A DNA stretch of 64,000 nt from a virus: IMG/VR virus record IMGVR_UViG_3300049489_001113, positions 36,479 to 100,478 of that record. One strand, written 5' to 3'. Position 1 is the first letter of the stretch. The number at the start of each line of letters is the position of its first letter. The notes beneath the pieces were generated by a model, which saw nothing but the letters and a program-made list of their open reading frames with translations, was not told the origin of the DNA and made no database searches. The position numbers were made by a program, and so were the translations under genes. Below are positions 24,246-33,202 of the stretch, in pieces.

Positions 24246-24629
24246 TCACGAGTGAGTCACGCCGTCGGACACCTCTACCTGGCCCTCGAGCAAGCGGTCC
24301 ACCTGCCCCGAACCGTGTGTAGCGAGAAGGTCGTAGACTCCGAGTTTCTTCTCGAGGGTGGCGGTCTCCGCGGCCGTGAGGAGGATCTGGATCTGACCCT
24401 GCGTCAGGTCCACCGAGACGATGCGCCCGTTTCCGGTCGTGAGTTCCATCAACACGGCGGGGAGCTGCTTGTTCTCCCGGATCTGCATCTTGAAGGTGGC
24501 GCCCGTGAAGTCGATGGGGTCCTGCGGCGGCGCCTTCTGCTTGAACTGCAGGGGGACGGAGAAGGTCGCGTACCTCTCGATCTGGAGGTTCAGCTTCCCG
24601 GCCTTGGTGACGACTGTGGAGGTGCTCAT
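24246..24629 (-). CDS. BppU-N-like virion protein (127 aa)
   Basis: The pattern of residues 15-125 (FSVPLQFK, FTGATFKMQIRENKQ, GRIVSVDLTQGQIQILLTAAETATL, YDLLATH, RLLEGQVEVSDG) matches the small N-terminal beta domain seen in BppU-type baseplate upper proteins and related phage proteins. It is directly downstream of baseplate J. Probably an adaptor between baseplate and fibres. Confidence 0.7.
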   Translation of the reverse strand: MSTSTVVTKAGKLNLQIERYATFSVPLQFKQKAPPQDPIDFTGATFKMQIRENKQLPAVLMELTTGNGRIVSVDLTQGQIQILLTAAETATLEKKLGVYDLLATHGSGQVDRLLEGQVEVSDGVTHS

Positions 24630-24635
24630 GCGACC

Positions 24636-26453
24636 CTACTTGATCCCGCCGGACAGCCCGGTCACCGAGATGTCCGCGTCATCCAACGTGGTGATCTCGT
24701 ACTCCCCGACCTGCACATGTGTCACGACGGCACCCGATCCCACCGTGATGCGGTACCGGTTGCCGGCGTAGTTGGGGATCGCCCCCGCCGTGGCGAGGAG
24801 ACGCAGGTTCCCGAGGTCGTTGGTCCACGTGGTTCCGACCGTGCCGAGGCTCGACTGATCACCGGTGGAGGCGCCGCGCACCCTGTACTGGGTCGGCGAG
24901 ATGAACTCGACCTCGAGGACCTCCTGCAACGTCGGTTGGACGTCGGAGGTGAGTACGAACTGCTCGTGGTCGGTGTCGTCCGTGGTCGTGACGATCCACG
25001 TCGTGTCCGGCGTGTTGACGACGAGGAACGGGTCGGGGTTCCGCAGCACGGCGGTGGGCTGCCTGCGGAACAGCGAGAACCGAACCTTGTTCACCCCGGC
25101 GAGGGACTCAAGTGCCCCCATCACGTCGGAGAGCACAAGGTCCTCCCCCATCCGCGCGTTCTCAACGAGGTCGAGGATCGCCTGCCGAGCATCCACCTCG
25201 GTGTCGGCCTGGAAGAACCCGGCGTTGACGTCGATGGAGAAGGCCATCTCGAGGGGCACCTCGGAGGGCGGCCGCACCACGAGACGCGTGGGCGCGGCCT
25301 TCCTGACCACGAGGTACGAGCCGACCTGCCCGATGAGCCCGGTGCCCGTCTCGAGGATCGGATCCCACGTACCGGAGGCGATGGGGTTCGAGCCGGTGGC
25401 CGCCACGTAGACGACCTCCTCGAAGGGGCCCACTCCGTAGGTGGCCTTGGCCTGCGCCACTCCGGCGACCCCAGCCACGGCCAGCGCCTCGTAGTCGGCG
25501 TGGGTGACGGCACGGTCGAGCGCCTTCAGTGAGGCAGGGATGTTCGTCCGCGCCTCGTCGATTGACTCCTTGTCGCTCCCGCCCTGCGGCGTGTTGTTCC
25601 CGTTCGTGACGGAGGACACGAACGCGAGGGTGTCGAGCAGCTTCGTGATTTGCCCCTTGCCGACGGAGTTACCGAACTCGCCGCCGCCCACGCGGTAGCT
25701 GGCCTTCACGTTGTTCGAGCCACCGGCCGCGACACGGCCGTCTACGCCGTTACCGAATCGAACGGTCACCCGGTCGTCCTCGTCGATGCGCACCGTGTAG
25801 TGCCGGTCGAGGGGCTCGGAGTCGAGGAAGTTGGGGACCTCGGTGTAGAGCACGAACCCGGAGCCCTCGTCGACGTAGACGCGGAGCGAGGAGATCCCCG
25901 AGGGGTCATAGGACAAGGGCGTGCGATCGAGCTGGAACTCCTGGTCGGGCAGCGCGTTCCCCGAGCCCAGGATCTCGTCGGTGATCGACTGCCCCTCGAT
26001 GCAGTCCACGGTCACCGTCCCCGGTCCGCCCACCGCCGTGGCCGTGGTCACCTCGTAGATGACCTGCTCCTCGCCGGTGAGCGTGGGATCGGTGGCGACC
26101 CTGGTGCCGGCCGGGATGGAGCCCGCGCCGGTGCACGTGAAGGACATCGAGACGATGGCGGATGTGGCCGGGCTCAGCTCGTAGCCGACGAGGCGACCGA
26201 GGTTGATGACGCTCCGCCGCTGCGTCGCGGTCGGCAGGTAGGTCTCGTTCGCGGCGCGGTCGATGTAGTAGCTGAGGTTGTCCCCGAGGTACGAGAACGC
26301 CTCGACGAGCACGACGCCGATGTCGGTCGGGTAGAAGTCCGTCCACTCGGGTGTGAGCGTGGGCGCCAGAGCGAGCAGGTCACTCCGGTACGACTCGTAG
26401 TCCCGACTCGAGTAGTCGATCGGGACGTTCACCCCTCCGAGAGACGTCGGCAA
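24636..26453 (-). CDS. Baseplate J-like wedge protein (T4 gp6 family)
   Basis: Core wedge protein of contractile tails. The N-terminus has the family signature: YSSRDYESYRSDLLAL, TDFYPTDIGVVLVEAFSYLGDNLSYYIDRAANETYLPTATQR, and LVGYELSPATSA. The middle (VRIDEDDRVTVRFGNGVDGRV) and HADYEALAVAGVAGVAQAKA are also typical of Baseplate_J. The C-terminal 150 residues add beta domains. 605 aa is in the normal range. ATG start; next to the gp25-like gene as in T4-like and CIS clusters. Confidence 0.92.
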   Translation of the reverse strand: MPTSLGGVNVPIDYSSRDYESYRSDLLALAPTLTPEWTDFYPTDIGVVLVEAFSYLGDNLSYYIDRAANETYLPTATQRRSVINLGRLVGYELSPATSAIVSMSFTCTGAGSIPAGTRVATDPTLTGEEQVIYEVTTATAVGGPGTVTVDCIEGQSITDEILGSGNALPDQEFQLDRTPLSYDPSGISSLRVYVDEGSGFVLYTEVPNFLDSEPLDRHYTVRIDEDDRVTVRFGNGVDGRVAAGGSNNVKASYRVGGGEFGNSVGKGQITKLLDTLAFVSSVTNGNNTPQGGSDKESIDEARTNIPASLKALDRAVTHADYEALAVAGVAGVAQAKATYGVGPFEEVVYVAATGSNPIASGTWDPILETGTGLIGQVGSYLVVRKAAPTRLVVRPPSEVPLEMAFSIDVNAGFFQADTEVDARQAILDLVENARMGEDLVLSDVMGALESLAGVNKVRFSLFRRQPTAVLRNPDPFLVVNTPDTTWIVTTTDDTDHEQFVLTSDVQPTLQEVLEVEFISPTQYRVRGASTGDQSSLGTVGTTWTNDLGNLRLLATAGAIPNYAGNRYRITVGSGAVVTHVQVGEYEITTLDDADISVTGLSGGIK

Positions 26454-26461
26454 CGGTCACC

Positions 26462-26830
26462 TCAGAGGACGCGCTTGCGCGCACGGGTGGCCTCGCCCTT
26501 GCGCTCGTCGGGGGACATCGTGTCCGTACGGTCGGCGCCGCTGGTCGCGATCTTGTCCGTGGGGTGGTTGTTGACGTCCTGGCTGTTCGTGCCGCCGTAG
26601 TACCCGTCCCAGGACGGGCGCACCGCCGCGGAGTTGGCGCTGGCCACGCCTCGCGCCATGGCCGGGTACAGGTCGGGTCGCGTGGCCTGGTTCTTCGTGG
26701 GGGGCAGTGCGGGCTGTTCCGGCGGCGGCGCCGGGTAGCCGGCATCCGCCATCTCCCTGCGGAACCGCTTGTCTTCCTCGGAGCCCTTCCTGTTGAAAGG
26801 AGCACTGAATTCACGTCGGATGACCGGCAT
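26462..26830 (-). CDS. Hypothetical protein between gp25 and gpJ (122 aa)
   Basis: ATG at 26830 with GGAGG about seven bases upstream. Basic N-terminus (IRREFSAPFNRKGSEEDKRFRREM), a Pro-rich middle (PAPPPEQPALPP) and a disordered charged C-terminus. Low complexity throughout. Its fixed position in the baseplate cluster suggests a linker or assembly factor. Unknown family. Confidence 0.7.
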   Translation of the reverse strand: MPVIRREFSAPFNRKGSEEDKRFRREMADAGYPAPPPEQPALPPTKNQATRPDLYPAMARGVASANSAAVRPSWDGYYGGTNSQDVNNHPTDKIATSGADRTDTMSPDERKGEATRARKRVL

Positions 26831-26840
26831 CGAACCTCCC

Positions 26841-27230
26841 TCAGACGTCGCCCCCGACCCGTAACTCGAAGGCTCCCTCGTGTTGCGTGTCCTTGACTCG
26901 GAACCAGATCTGCACGAACTGCGCGTTCCCGGTGGGGAGGCGCTTGGTGGTGATTGTGACACGCCGGACCAGAACGCGGGGCTCGAACTTCCCGATCGCG
27001 TCCTTGATGAGCGTCTCGAGGAGAACCTGCTGGGGGCCGCCGGTGTTGCGGAAGAGGCGCGAGAACCCCGCCGAACCCTTGTCCGGCTCCATCGGCAGCT
27101 CGCGCAGGCGGATGGTCATCAGCGACTTGAGGTTCGACACCAGCTTCTCGACGCCGTCGTCGCGCACGATGTGTCCGTTCGCACCGAAGCGGAACGGGAA
27201 GCTGATCCCCTTGACCTGACTGACACCCAA
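26841..27230 (-). CDS. gp25-like baseplate wedge protein
   Basis: Contains the gp25/GPW fold signature: KGISFPFRFGANGHIVRDDG, LVSNLKSLMTIRLRELPMEPDKGSAGFSRLFRN and LIKDAIGKFEPRVLVRRVTI. gp25 with gp6 forms the baseplate wedge core. The start is unusual: TTG at 27230 with GGGAGG four bases upstream is the best choice; GTG at 27242 or 27272 are possible. The reading frame stays open through the antisense HNH gene, so the original 5' end may have been altered by that insertion. Confidence 0.87.
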   Translation of the reverse strand: MGVSQVKGISFPFRFGANGHIVRDDGVEKLVSNLKSLMTIRLRELPMEPDKGSAGFSRLFRNTGGPQQVLLETLIKDAIGKFEPRVLVRRVTITTKRLPTGNAQFVQIWFRVKDTQHEGAFELRVGGDV

Positions 27231-27261
27231 AACGCCTCCCACATGGTGTATTTGTGATTCT

Positions 27262-27783
27262 ATGCTGAGCACGAACTCGTGGGCACTGCCTGTAGATCGC
27301 TTCTGGGCTGGGGTCGACAAGAACGGACCGATAGTACCGGGCTTGACCACTCCGTGCTGGTTGTGGCTGGGAAGCAGGAAAGCGCACCCTCAGCAAGACT
27401 ACGGATTCTTCCAGATCCAGAACCGACGCGTGGGCGTACACCGCTTCTCGTGGGAATTGCACTTCGGTCCCATACCCGACGGGCCGCACTGTGTTTGCCA
27501 CAAGTGCGACAACCCACCGTGCGTGAACCCTGATCACCTCTTCCTCGGTACGCGCCTGGAGAACAACCGCGACAAGGAAAGCAAGGGGCGAGCAAACAGG
27601 CCGCTCGGTGAGAACCACCCGCACGCGAAACTGACTGCGGAAGCAGTGCGTTGTATACGCGCTGAGAGAAGTTTACCACCGGGTAGCCGAACCACACTCC
27701 GGGAGCTGTCAGATCGCTTCGGCGTGGGGCCCGATGTGATCTGCGCCGTTGCCCGTGGACGGGGATGGCGCCATGTGCAGTGA
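27262..27783 (+). CDS. HNH homing endonuclease, antisense in the baseplate operon
   Basis: The only + strand gene in the 50-kb late block. Residues 60-115 hold an HNH_3-type core: HRFSWELHFGPIPDG, HCVCHKCDNPPCVNPDHLFLGT and NNRDKESKGR, with a CHKC/C zinc set. The C-terminus (KLTAEAVRCIRAERS and TLRELSDRFGVGPDVICAVARGRGW) is a helix-turn-helix used for DNA binding. It lies in the junction between the gp25-like gene and the next minus-strand gene, leaving 8-30 bp on each side. No good ribosome site precedes ATG 27262. GC looks lower than in flanking genes. Confidence 0.88.
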   Translation: MLSTNSWALPVDRFWAGVDKNGPIVPGLTTPCWLWLGSRKAHPQQDYGFFQIQNRRVGVHRFSWELHFGPIPDGPHCVCHKCDNPPCVNPDHLFLGTRLENNRDKESKGRANRPLGENHPHAKLTAEAVRCIRAERSLPPGSRTTLRELSDRFGVGPDVICAVARGRGWRHVQ

Positions 27784-27791
27784 CACCCACG

Positions 27792-28793
27792 TCAGGCTCC
27801 GAGCAGACCGCGCAGCAGGTCGATGGTGGCGGTAGGTCCACCACCCACCAGCAGCATAGCTCCTACGGCGGCGTACGGACCAGACTCCGACCCAGGGGGA
27901 GGGCCCGCGGCGAGGATGGCCGACTGGAGTTCGTAGGTGGTGTAGGTCCCCTCGAAGAAGAGGATGCTGATCCCCCCGATCTCCGAGAGCGCATCGAACA
28001 GCGCGAGGATGGCATCGAACTCGGCGATGAGGCCGTCGAGGATGGCGATCTTCGCCTCGAGGAAGGCGATGTACTGCTCGATCAGTTCGGACAGTCCGAG
28101 CCCGAAGACGAAGAGACCGACGCACTTCTTGAGGACGGTCGCCACCGTACCGAGCACGGGAACCAGATCCTTCAGCAGCACGGGCTTCATCCAGTCCGGC
28201 GCGGTGCCCTGCCCCCGGTACACGTTGGTACTGTACCCGGAACGCAGGCAGTCTTTGTCCAGCTTGAAAGGCGGGAACTGAAGTGCGCCGTCTTCGTCGC
28301 GGTTCTCCGCGATGCAGGAGAGGGACCGCCCGTCGAACGGCTGGAACAGCGCGGACAGGAACGACTTGATCGTGGTGAGCAGCGCGTCGTAGTCGAGGCC
28401 CACCGACATGATGACCGCGCCGGCCTGAAGTTGTGGCGTGGTGAACTCGGGGCGGTTCCGGTCCCCCGGGTCGGAGAGCGAGCTGGTCACCCTCGTGAGC
28501 CACTGCTGCGGCGTCACGGCGTTCCTGAACCCCTGCGGTGCGTACACCAGCATGTAGATCCCCGCTTCCTCGAGGGACTCGATGAGCTGGTTGATGAGGG
28601 CGAGGATGCTCTCGAGGGACGCCTTCAGGATGTCGATGCGGTCGATGATGAGGGTCTTCAGCACGTTGAAGACAGCCTTCACCGCCTCGAGCGCCGTCTT
28701 GATGGCGTCGATGGCAGCCTGCAGTCCGGCGATGATCGGGTCGAGAAGGTCGTCCAGCCCGAAGCTGAAGTCTGTCCACTGCAGGTCAGCCAT
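27792..28793 (-). CDS. Helical baseplate-region protein of unknown function (333 aa)
   Basis: ATG start. Long amphipathic helices with many Leu/Ile/Ala (residues 10-75: DPIIAGLQAAIDAIKTALEA; 230-290: LIEQYIAFLEAKIAILDGLI) flank a central domain with two Cys (SLSCIAEN; DKDCLRSG). The hydrophobic stretch KCVGLFVFGLGLSELI might insert in membranes. It is not a tape measure, which is encoded separately. Possibly a tail-tip or hub-associated protein; family not recognised. Confidence 0.65.
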   Translation of the reverse strand: MADLQWTDFSFGLDDLLDPIIAGLQAAIDAIKTALEAVKAVFNVLKTLIIDRIDILKASLESILALINQLIESLEEAGIYMLVYAPQGFRNAVTPQQWLTRVTSSLSDPGDRNRPEFTTPQLQAGAVIMSVGLDYDALLTTIKSFLSALFQPFDGRSLSCIAENRDEDGALQFPPFKLDKDCLRSGYSTNVYRGQGTAPDWMKPVLLKDLVPVLGTVATVLKKCVGLFVFGLGLSELIEQYIAFLEAKIAILDGLIAEFDAILALFDALSEIGGISILFFEGTYTTYELQSAILAAGPPPGSESGPYAAVGAMLLVGGGPTATIDLLRGLLGA

Positions 28794-29244
28794 CGGTTGA
28801 CTCCTCCGCGAGGAGCGCGGCGCGTGTCGACGGGGGCAGCGCGGTCAACGCGCGGATGCGCAAGGTGTTGAGCTGGTCCACCGACCGCCCCTCGATCTCG
28901 AACGCCTGCATCCGCACGAGCAACCCCGTCAGAGCCCCGGCGGTCTGCAACAGCGACGCGAGCCAGCCGTTCTTCGCGGTGGCGCGCCCCCATTCGATCT
29001 TCTGCCCCCGCTTCGCACGCAGTTCACCGATGCTGCGGCGCAGGACCTTCTCCGCGCTGACCACCTCGGCGACCGCTTCCTCCATGACCGGACGCCAGCG
29101 GTCGAGCATGTCCTTCTGCGGGGTCCCCTTCGCCCGTACGAGGATGCGCGCCACCTCTTTGGCGTCGCCCTCGACCCGGCGCAGAAGCGTGGCCGCCTCG
29201 GCGAGGCGCTGCGTCTCGGGCATGTTGGCGAAGTCGAGGTTCAT
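28786..29244 (-). CDS. Helical hypothetical protein (152 aa), hub region
   Basis: ATG at 29244 overlaps the upstream stop (ATGA). Charged helices throughout (AEAATLLRRVEGDAKEVARI; AVAEVVSAEKVLRRSIGELRAKRG), no Cys or membrane segment. Located between spike and gp25 genes; could be a minor tail or assembly protein. Function unknown. Confidence 0.7.
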   Translation of the reverse strand: MNLDFANMPETQRLAEAATLLRRVEGDAKEVARILVRAKGTPQKDMLDRWRPVMEEAVAEVVSAEKVLRRSIGELRAKRGQKIEWGRATAKNGWLASLLQTAGALTGLLVRMQAFEIEGRSVDQLNTLRIRALTALPPSTRAALLAEESTDG

Positions 29245-29468
29245 CCGATGGTCCCCGTCTCGGTATCCACGCCGCTCGTAACCCCCGTCACGGTGACCAC
29301 GGCGTTGGCCTGGAACTCTTCGATGATGGCACGGGCGAACCCGAGCGCCATCGGTGCGATCCCTTCGCGCGCTTTCGTCTCGTCGAGGTCGCCGCCGTAT
29401 ACGGCCTGCAGTTCGACCACGGCCTCGTCTTCCATGGCCTGCGCGAGTCGGGCGATGTCGAGTGCCAT
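29241..29468 (-). CDS. Small hypothetical protein (75 aa) downstream of spike
   Basis: ATG at 29468, three bases from the spike gene stop; overlaps the next gene by four bases. Helical N-terminal half (IARLAQAMEDEAVVELQAVYG) and a small beta-like C-terminus rich in Val/Thr (ANAVVTVTGVTSGVDTETGTIG). Unknown family. Confidence 0.7.
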   Translation of the reverse strand: MALDIARLAQAMEDEAVVELQAVYGGDLDETKAREGIAPMALGFARAIIEEFQANAVVTVTGVTSGVDTETGTIG

Positions 29469-29471
29469 GCG

Positions 29472-30764
29472 CTACTCCGTGAAGCTCTTGACCGAGAGGG
29501 TCGCCGCCAATCCCGAGGCGTACGTGGATGCGAAGACGGGCGGGATCGGCGGCGTAGTCGGCGCACCCGGTGCGGCACACGTGTGGACGTGCGCGTCGAT
29601 GAGACCGAGCACCGTCGACATGAGGGACGTGTACGAGAGGCCCTTGATGATCGGTTCGATCGCGGCCACAAGGCTACCGAGATGCACGGTCACGGTGGCA
29701 TCGAGGTTGGCGACTCCGGGTGTGCCGTTCAGCTCGAGGATCGCTTTCGTCGCGAGTCCGGTCGCGTCCGTGCTCTGGAGGACGGCGCGGGAGTTCTGCG
29801 CCGTGAAGTCGATGCCGAGGTCGGTGGGGATGCCGCCGTTCGTCGCGCTGTTCTGTGCGGTGATGCCGACACCGCCCGCGGCCTGCACGAACCAGTCGGT
29901 GCCCACCATCAGACTCGCCTGGTTCGAGACGGTCCTGCTTTCCTTCCCGAGCACGAGTTCGGTGAGGGAGCCGGCGAAGGTGTTCTTGGTGTCGCCGCCC
30001 ATCTCCATCGTGATGGTGGACGCCTTCACGGTGTAGTCACCCTTCACCTCGCATAGGTACGACCCGTTCACCGTCTGCTGCCAGTCCCCTTCGTTCGTGA
30101 GGAACGCGGGGCCGTTGACGATCTGCTCCCACGCGAGCGCGGCGAACGTCTGCAGGATCCCCGCGGTGGCCTGCAGGCGCAGGTTCTCCACCGCGCCGAG
30201 GTTGACGGTGCCGTCCTGCATGATCTCGAGGTGCGCCCCGCTCTTGTGGTAGAGCTGCACACGCTCGGTTCCCTCAGTGTCGTCGAACTCGAGGCGCGAA
30301 CCGGACGGCATCTGGATGATGCGCACCTTGCCGGTCTCCGTCGCGTTGAAGGTGCTCTCGGGGATCACCCCGCCGGGGTGGCCCTTCACGGAGTTGTTGT
30401 CGGCCTCGTCGGGCAGCGCGCGGGCGTGGTCGGGAACGCTCTCGGTGGACCACATGCCGGCCGTCCAGATGGGCGGCTTCTGCGTGTTCCCCTCCTCGAG
30501 TTCCACCCACACCATGTCGCCGACGTCGGGGATGAACACGGCACCGTGCGGCGCGTCGCGGTTGTTCCCACCGAAGGGCATCGCGGGCCAACACCACGAG
30601 CTGGTGGCTCCACCGAACAGGACGGGGACCTGCACCTTGATGCGCCCCAGCCCGGCAGGGTCCTGGTTGTCGCGCACGATGGCACGGTACTTCCCGTAGT
30701 ACCGGCCCGCGTAGCGAAGCCGGAACTCGTGGTGCATCGTGTCGAGGACGTCTTTGAGGCTCAT
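29472..30764 (-). CDS. Baseplate spike protein (gpV/gp5-like)
   Basis: The N-terminal domain has the gp5/VgrG OB-fold pattern: YRAIVRDNQDPAGLGRIKVQVPVLFG, SSWCWPAMPFGGNN, GAVFIPDVGDMVWVELEEGN and PIWTAGMW. Residues 120-330 are a repetitive beta region (IIQMPSGSRLEFDD; GAHLEIMQDGTVNLGA), likely the trimeric beta-helix of the spike. A C-terminal helical domain ends at SVKSFTE; no lysozyme domain is visible. ATG at 30764 overlaps the hub gene stop. Confidence 0.88.
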   Translation of the reverse strand: MSLKDVLDTMHHEFRLRYAGRYYGKYRAIVRDNQDPAGLGRIKVQVPVLFGGATSSWCWPAMPFGGNNRDAPHGAVFIPDVGDMVWVELEEGNTQKPPIWTAGMWSTESVPDHARALPDEADNNSVKGHPGGVIPESTFNATETGKVRIIQMPSGSRLEFDDTEGTERVQLYHKSGAHLEIMQDGTVNLGAVENLRLQATAGILQTFAALAWEQIVNGPAFLTNEGDWQQTVNGSYLCEVKGDYTVKASTITMEMGGDTKNTFAGSLTELVLGKESRTVSNQASLMVGTDWFVQAAGGVGITAQNSATNGGIPTDLGIDFTAQNSRAVLQSTDATGLATKAILELNGTPGVANLDATVTVHLGSLVAAIEPIIKGLSYTSLMSTVLGLIDAHVHTCAAPGAPTTPPIPPVFASTYASGLAATLSVKSFTE

Positions 30765-32236
30765 TTCCTGCTCGTGGCCCTCTGGTATACCAGTTTGCCG
30801 CTGCCCTCGAGCACCGCCACCGACGTGTCCCCGGCGAGCCCCACCCACATCTGCTCGGCCTCCTCAGCGCGCAACGACGGATCCTGCTGCGTGTCCTTCG
30901 CCTTGTCCTCGGCGTCGGCGGTCTTGCTCGAAGGGCCGAGCCCCTTCTTGCCGCACCACAGGGTGGTCTTGAGCCCACCCGCGTCGAGGACGTGCTCGTA
31001 CTCGTAGATGCGCCACCTGCCGCTGAATCTGGTGCCAACGCCGATAACCTCCACCGGGTCGCCCTGACGCACCGTCACGTCGAACACCGTCAGCTCCGCC
31101 TTCGCGAGCGCGAGGTCGCTCTTCGTCCCGGCCCCCGCCGCCGGCAGCACCTTCGGCACGTCCTCCTTCTTGTCGGGCGTGTCTCCCACGTCGCGCTGCG
31201 GGACCGTCACATCGCGGACCGTGTGCACGAACGCGCTGTCCTCGATCGTCTTCCCACCGAGCTGCAGCGTCCCGGTCTCGTAGAGCGCCTCCATGTACTC
31301 GTTGGCTGGCTCCGTGACGGCCCCTTGATCCTCCTCGCTGTTGTCGCTCGTGGCGAGGATGTCGCCGGCCTCCGACTGCTCCTCCGCACCACCGGAGGTG
31401 TTGGCCACCACGTCGTCCATCGACGTGTCGTTCGGGTCGCTCACGCCAAACTCGTCGTCGGTGTCGTTCGTCCCGAATGCCTCCCCGGCGGCGATGTCCA
31501 CCCCGCACGTACCGACATCCGGGCCGGACTGCCCGGCCGCACCGGTGCCGCCGCCCTTCTTGATGAAGGTGGTCTGCGCGGGCTCGAAGGACATGAGGCT
31601 CTTCGTGCCCACCCGCCACGCGAGGATCTTCGGAGACAGGACGTCTTTGTTCACCTGGTCCTGCTTGAAGATGATGTTCCCGTCCTGGATGGCGAAGTAG
31701 TAGCCGTAGCGATCCGCGATCTTCCGCAGGAACCGCGCGTCCGTCCAGTCGGCCTGCATCGCGGGGAAGCTGTCGTCGAAGACGTGCTTGTCGCTGTCCT
31801 CGATGATGAACCCGAGTCCGTTCTCCTCGGCGATCTGCTGCACAACCTGCCCGATGCTCTTCCCCTCGAAGGATCTGGCGCGTGCGCACTGGTTGAGCAC
31901 ACGCATCTTGTCCATGAGGTCGAGGTCGATCTGGCAGTACCCCTGCGGGTTGAAGGTCATCTTGAATCCGGCCACCTCGAGGGGGCCGAACGGGCGGAAG
32001 TCGTCCACCGAGCCGAGCGCCACGGCCCACTCGGTACCCTTGTTCCAGATGTTGAGGTCGGTCCACTGGAGCTTGTCGTCGCGGATGACGACCTTCACCG
32101 CCATCGACTCCTGGTACCTGTGGGAGATGCGGATGCTCTCGACGTACCGCTTCAGCCCGTCACCGACCTGGTAGCCGGCGACGTAGAGGTTGAAGAGGGG
32201 GTTGAGCTTCCCCGGTTCCCAGAGCTGGTACCCCAC
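30761..32236 (-). CDS. Baseplate hub protein (gpD/gp27-like)
   Basis: Hub protein below the tube, upstream of the spike gene as in P2- and CIS-type clusters. Features typical of phage late control gene D: an N-terminal beta barrel (NPLFNLYVAGYQVG), KSIGQVVQQIAEENGLGFIIED, then DARFLRKIADRYGYYFAIQDGNIIFKQ. Residues 250-335 are an acidic, low-complexity insertion (many D, E, S, T) not usual in gpD. The C-terminal barrel ends with GRWRIYEYEHVLDAGGLKTTL. GTG start. Confidence 0.88.
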   Translation of the reverse strand: MGYQLWEPGKLNPLFNLYVAGYQVGDGLKRYVESIRISHRYQESMAVKVVIRDDKLQWTDLNIWNKGTEWAVALGSVDDFRPFGPLEVAGFKMTFNPQGYCQIDLDLMDKMRVLNQCARARSFEGKSIGQVVQQIAEENGLGFIIEDSDKHVFDDSFPAMQADWTDARFLRKIADRYGYYFAIQDGNIIFKQDQVNKDVLSPKILAWRVGTKSLMSFEPAQTTFIKKGGGTGAAGQSGPDVGTCGVDIAAGEAFGTNDTDDEFGVSDPNDTSMDDVVANTSGGAEEQSEAGDILATSDNSEEDQGAVTEPANEYMEALYETGTLQLGGKTIEDSAFVHTVRDVTVPQRDVGDTPDKKEDVPKVLPAAGAGTKSDLALAKAELTVFDVTVRQGDPVEVIGVGTRFSGRWRIYEYEHVLDAGGLKTTLWCGKKGLGPSSKTADAEDKAKDTQQDPSLRAEEAEQMWVGLAGDTSVAVLEGSGKLVYQRATSRK

Positions 32237-32239
32237 GAC

Positions 32240-32563
32240 TCACCTCTTCCGCTGGAACCGCTGGTGGGAATCCTTCGGTGGGACACGGATCTCGACGCCG
32301 TCCGGGAGATCGAGCGGGTAGAAGATCTCCGGGTTGCAGTCGGCGACGAGCCACCACAGGTGCTGGCGCCCGAGGAACCGCTGCGCCACGGCAGCGAAGC
32401 TACTCCCCGCCTGGGGGATGAGGGTGCGCGTGCCGCGGGGCAGTTGCTCCTCGAAGACGGTGGTGTCGCGCTGCTCGTAGACGAGCTGCGTCCCGCCCCT
32501 GTCGTCCACAACCTGGAGCTTGGGCTGCCGCAGGTACCGACTCGATCGACGAGGGAAGGACAT
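32240..32563 (-). CDS. Small tail protein, gpX/LysM-like
   Basis: The segment LIPQAGSSFAAVAQRFLGRQHLWWLVADCNPEIFYPLDLPDGVEIRVP fits a LysM-like tail protein X pattern (repeat-spaced Leu, W-x-I/V-A-x-x-N, P-x-x-L-x-x-G). Such proteins bind near the hub and tube end. ATG overlaps the upstream stop (TGATG). 107 aa, basic ends. Confidence 0.75.
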   Translation of the reverse strand: MSFPRRSSRYLRQPKLQVVDDRGGTQLVYEQRDTTVFEEQLPRGTRTLIPQAGSSFAAVAQRFLGRQHLWWLVADCNPEIFYPLDLPDGVEIRVPPKDSHQRFQRKR

Positions 32564-33192
32564 CAGAATTCCTCGACCGCTTCGGGCGGTGCGGACTGCA
32601 GTGCGGCCAGGAGCGCGGCGTTCTCCTCCGCCTGGTTTCCGATCTTGCCGAGCCCGCCGGAACTGCCGCCCTGCCCGTTGACGATCATGTCGGTGAGGAG
32701 CTGGTTCGACTGCTCGACGTCAACGAACACGACGGACGCGTCGATCGCGACCCGCGCACGGATCGGGTTGAGGTCGAGATCGAACATCTCCTCGGTGATG
32801 TCCACCCGGTTCACCACCATCCACCACACGCGGTTGCCGAGGCAGAGCTGGCAGAGCGGTGGAGCCGTGAACTCGGAGAGGGACACGTCGTCGTTCTGCA
32901 CGTTGGGGCGCGCGAGGCTTTCAAGGAATGCGAGTTGGTTGATGACCCACTTCCGGTTGCCGTCCTCGCGAGAGTCGAGGAACAGTTCGAAGTTGAGCGT
33001 CTCTCCTTGTCCCTGCCCGTACATGGGGATCGGTAGGAACCCACCAGGTGGGATGGTCAAGGTCCAAGCAGCACCAATGGTGCGCCGGATGGACCCAGGG
33101 TTGAACTGGAACTCGAGGTAGATCACGGGCGTGCCGTCACTGTCCAGCTTGTTGATGAGTCCCCTTTTCGGGGGTCCCTTTACGAGTCCCAT
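32563..33192 (-). CDS. Contractile-system tube/baseplate adaptor (CIS_tube-like)
   Basis: The sequence YLEFQFNPGSIRRTIGAAWTL, followed by ETLNFELFLDSRE, DVSLSEFTAPPLCQLCLGNRVWWMVVNRVDITEEMFD and ARVAIDASVVFVDV, matches the CIS_tube (LysM-associated tube adaptor) family, which caps the inner tube near the baseplate. The Gln/Ala-rich C-terminus is probably disordered. ATG has GGAGG upstream. Position between tape measure and gpX is as in CIS and phage clusters. Confidence 0.82.
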   Translation of the reverse strand: MGLVKGPPKRGLINKLDSDGTPVIYLEFQFNPGSIRRTIGAAWTLTIPPGGFLPIPMYGQGQGETLNFELFLDSREDGNRKWVINQLAFLESLARPNVQNDDVSLSEFTAPPLCQLCLGNRVWWMVVNRVDITEEMFDLDLNPIRARVAIDASVVFVDVEQSNQLLTDMIVNGQGGSSGGLGKIGNQAEENAALLAALQSAPPEAVEEF

Positions 33193-33202
33193 GCTGCCCT
33201 CC

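Noticed and set aside
31650-31905. Short minus-strand alternative frames inside the hub gene
   Set aside because: They have no start context and low-complexity Arg/Ser composition, and lie completely inside the hub coding sequence.
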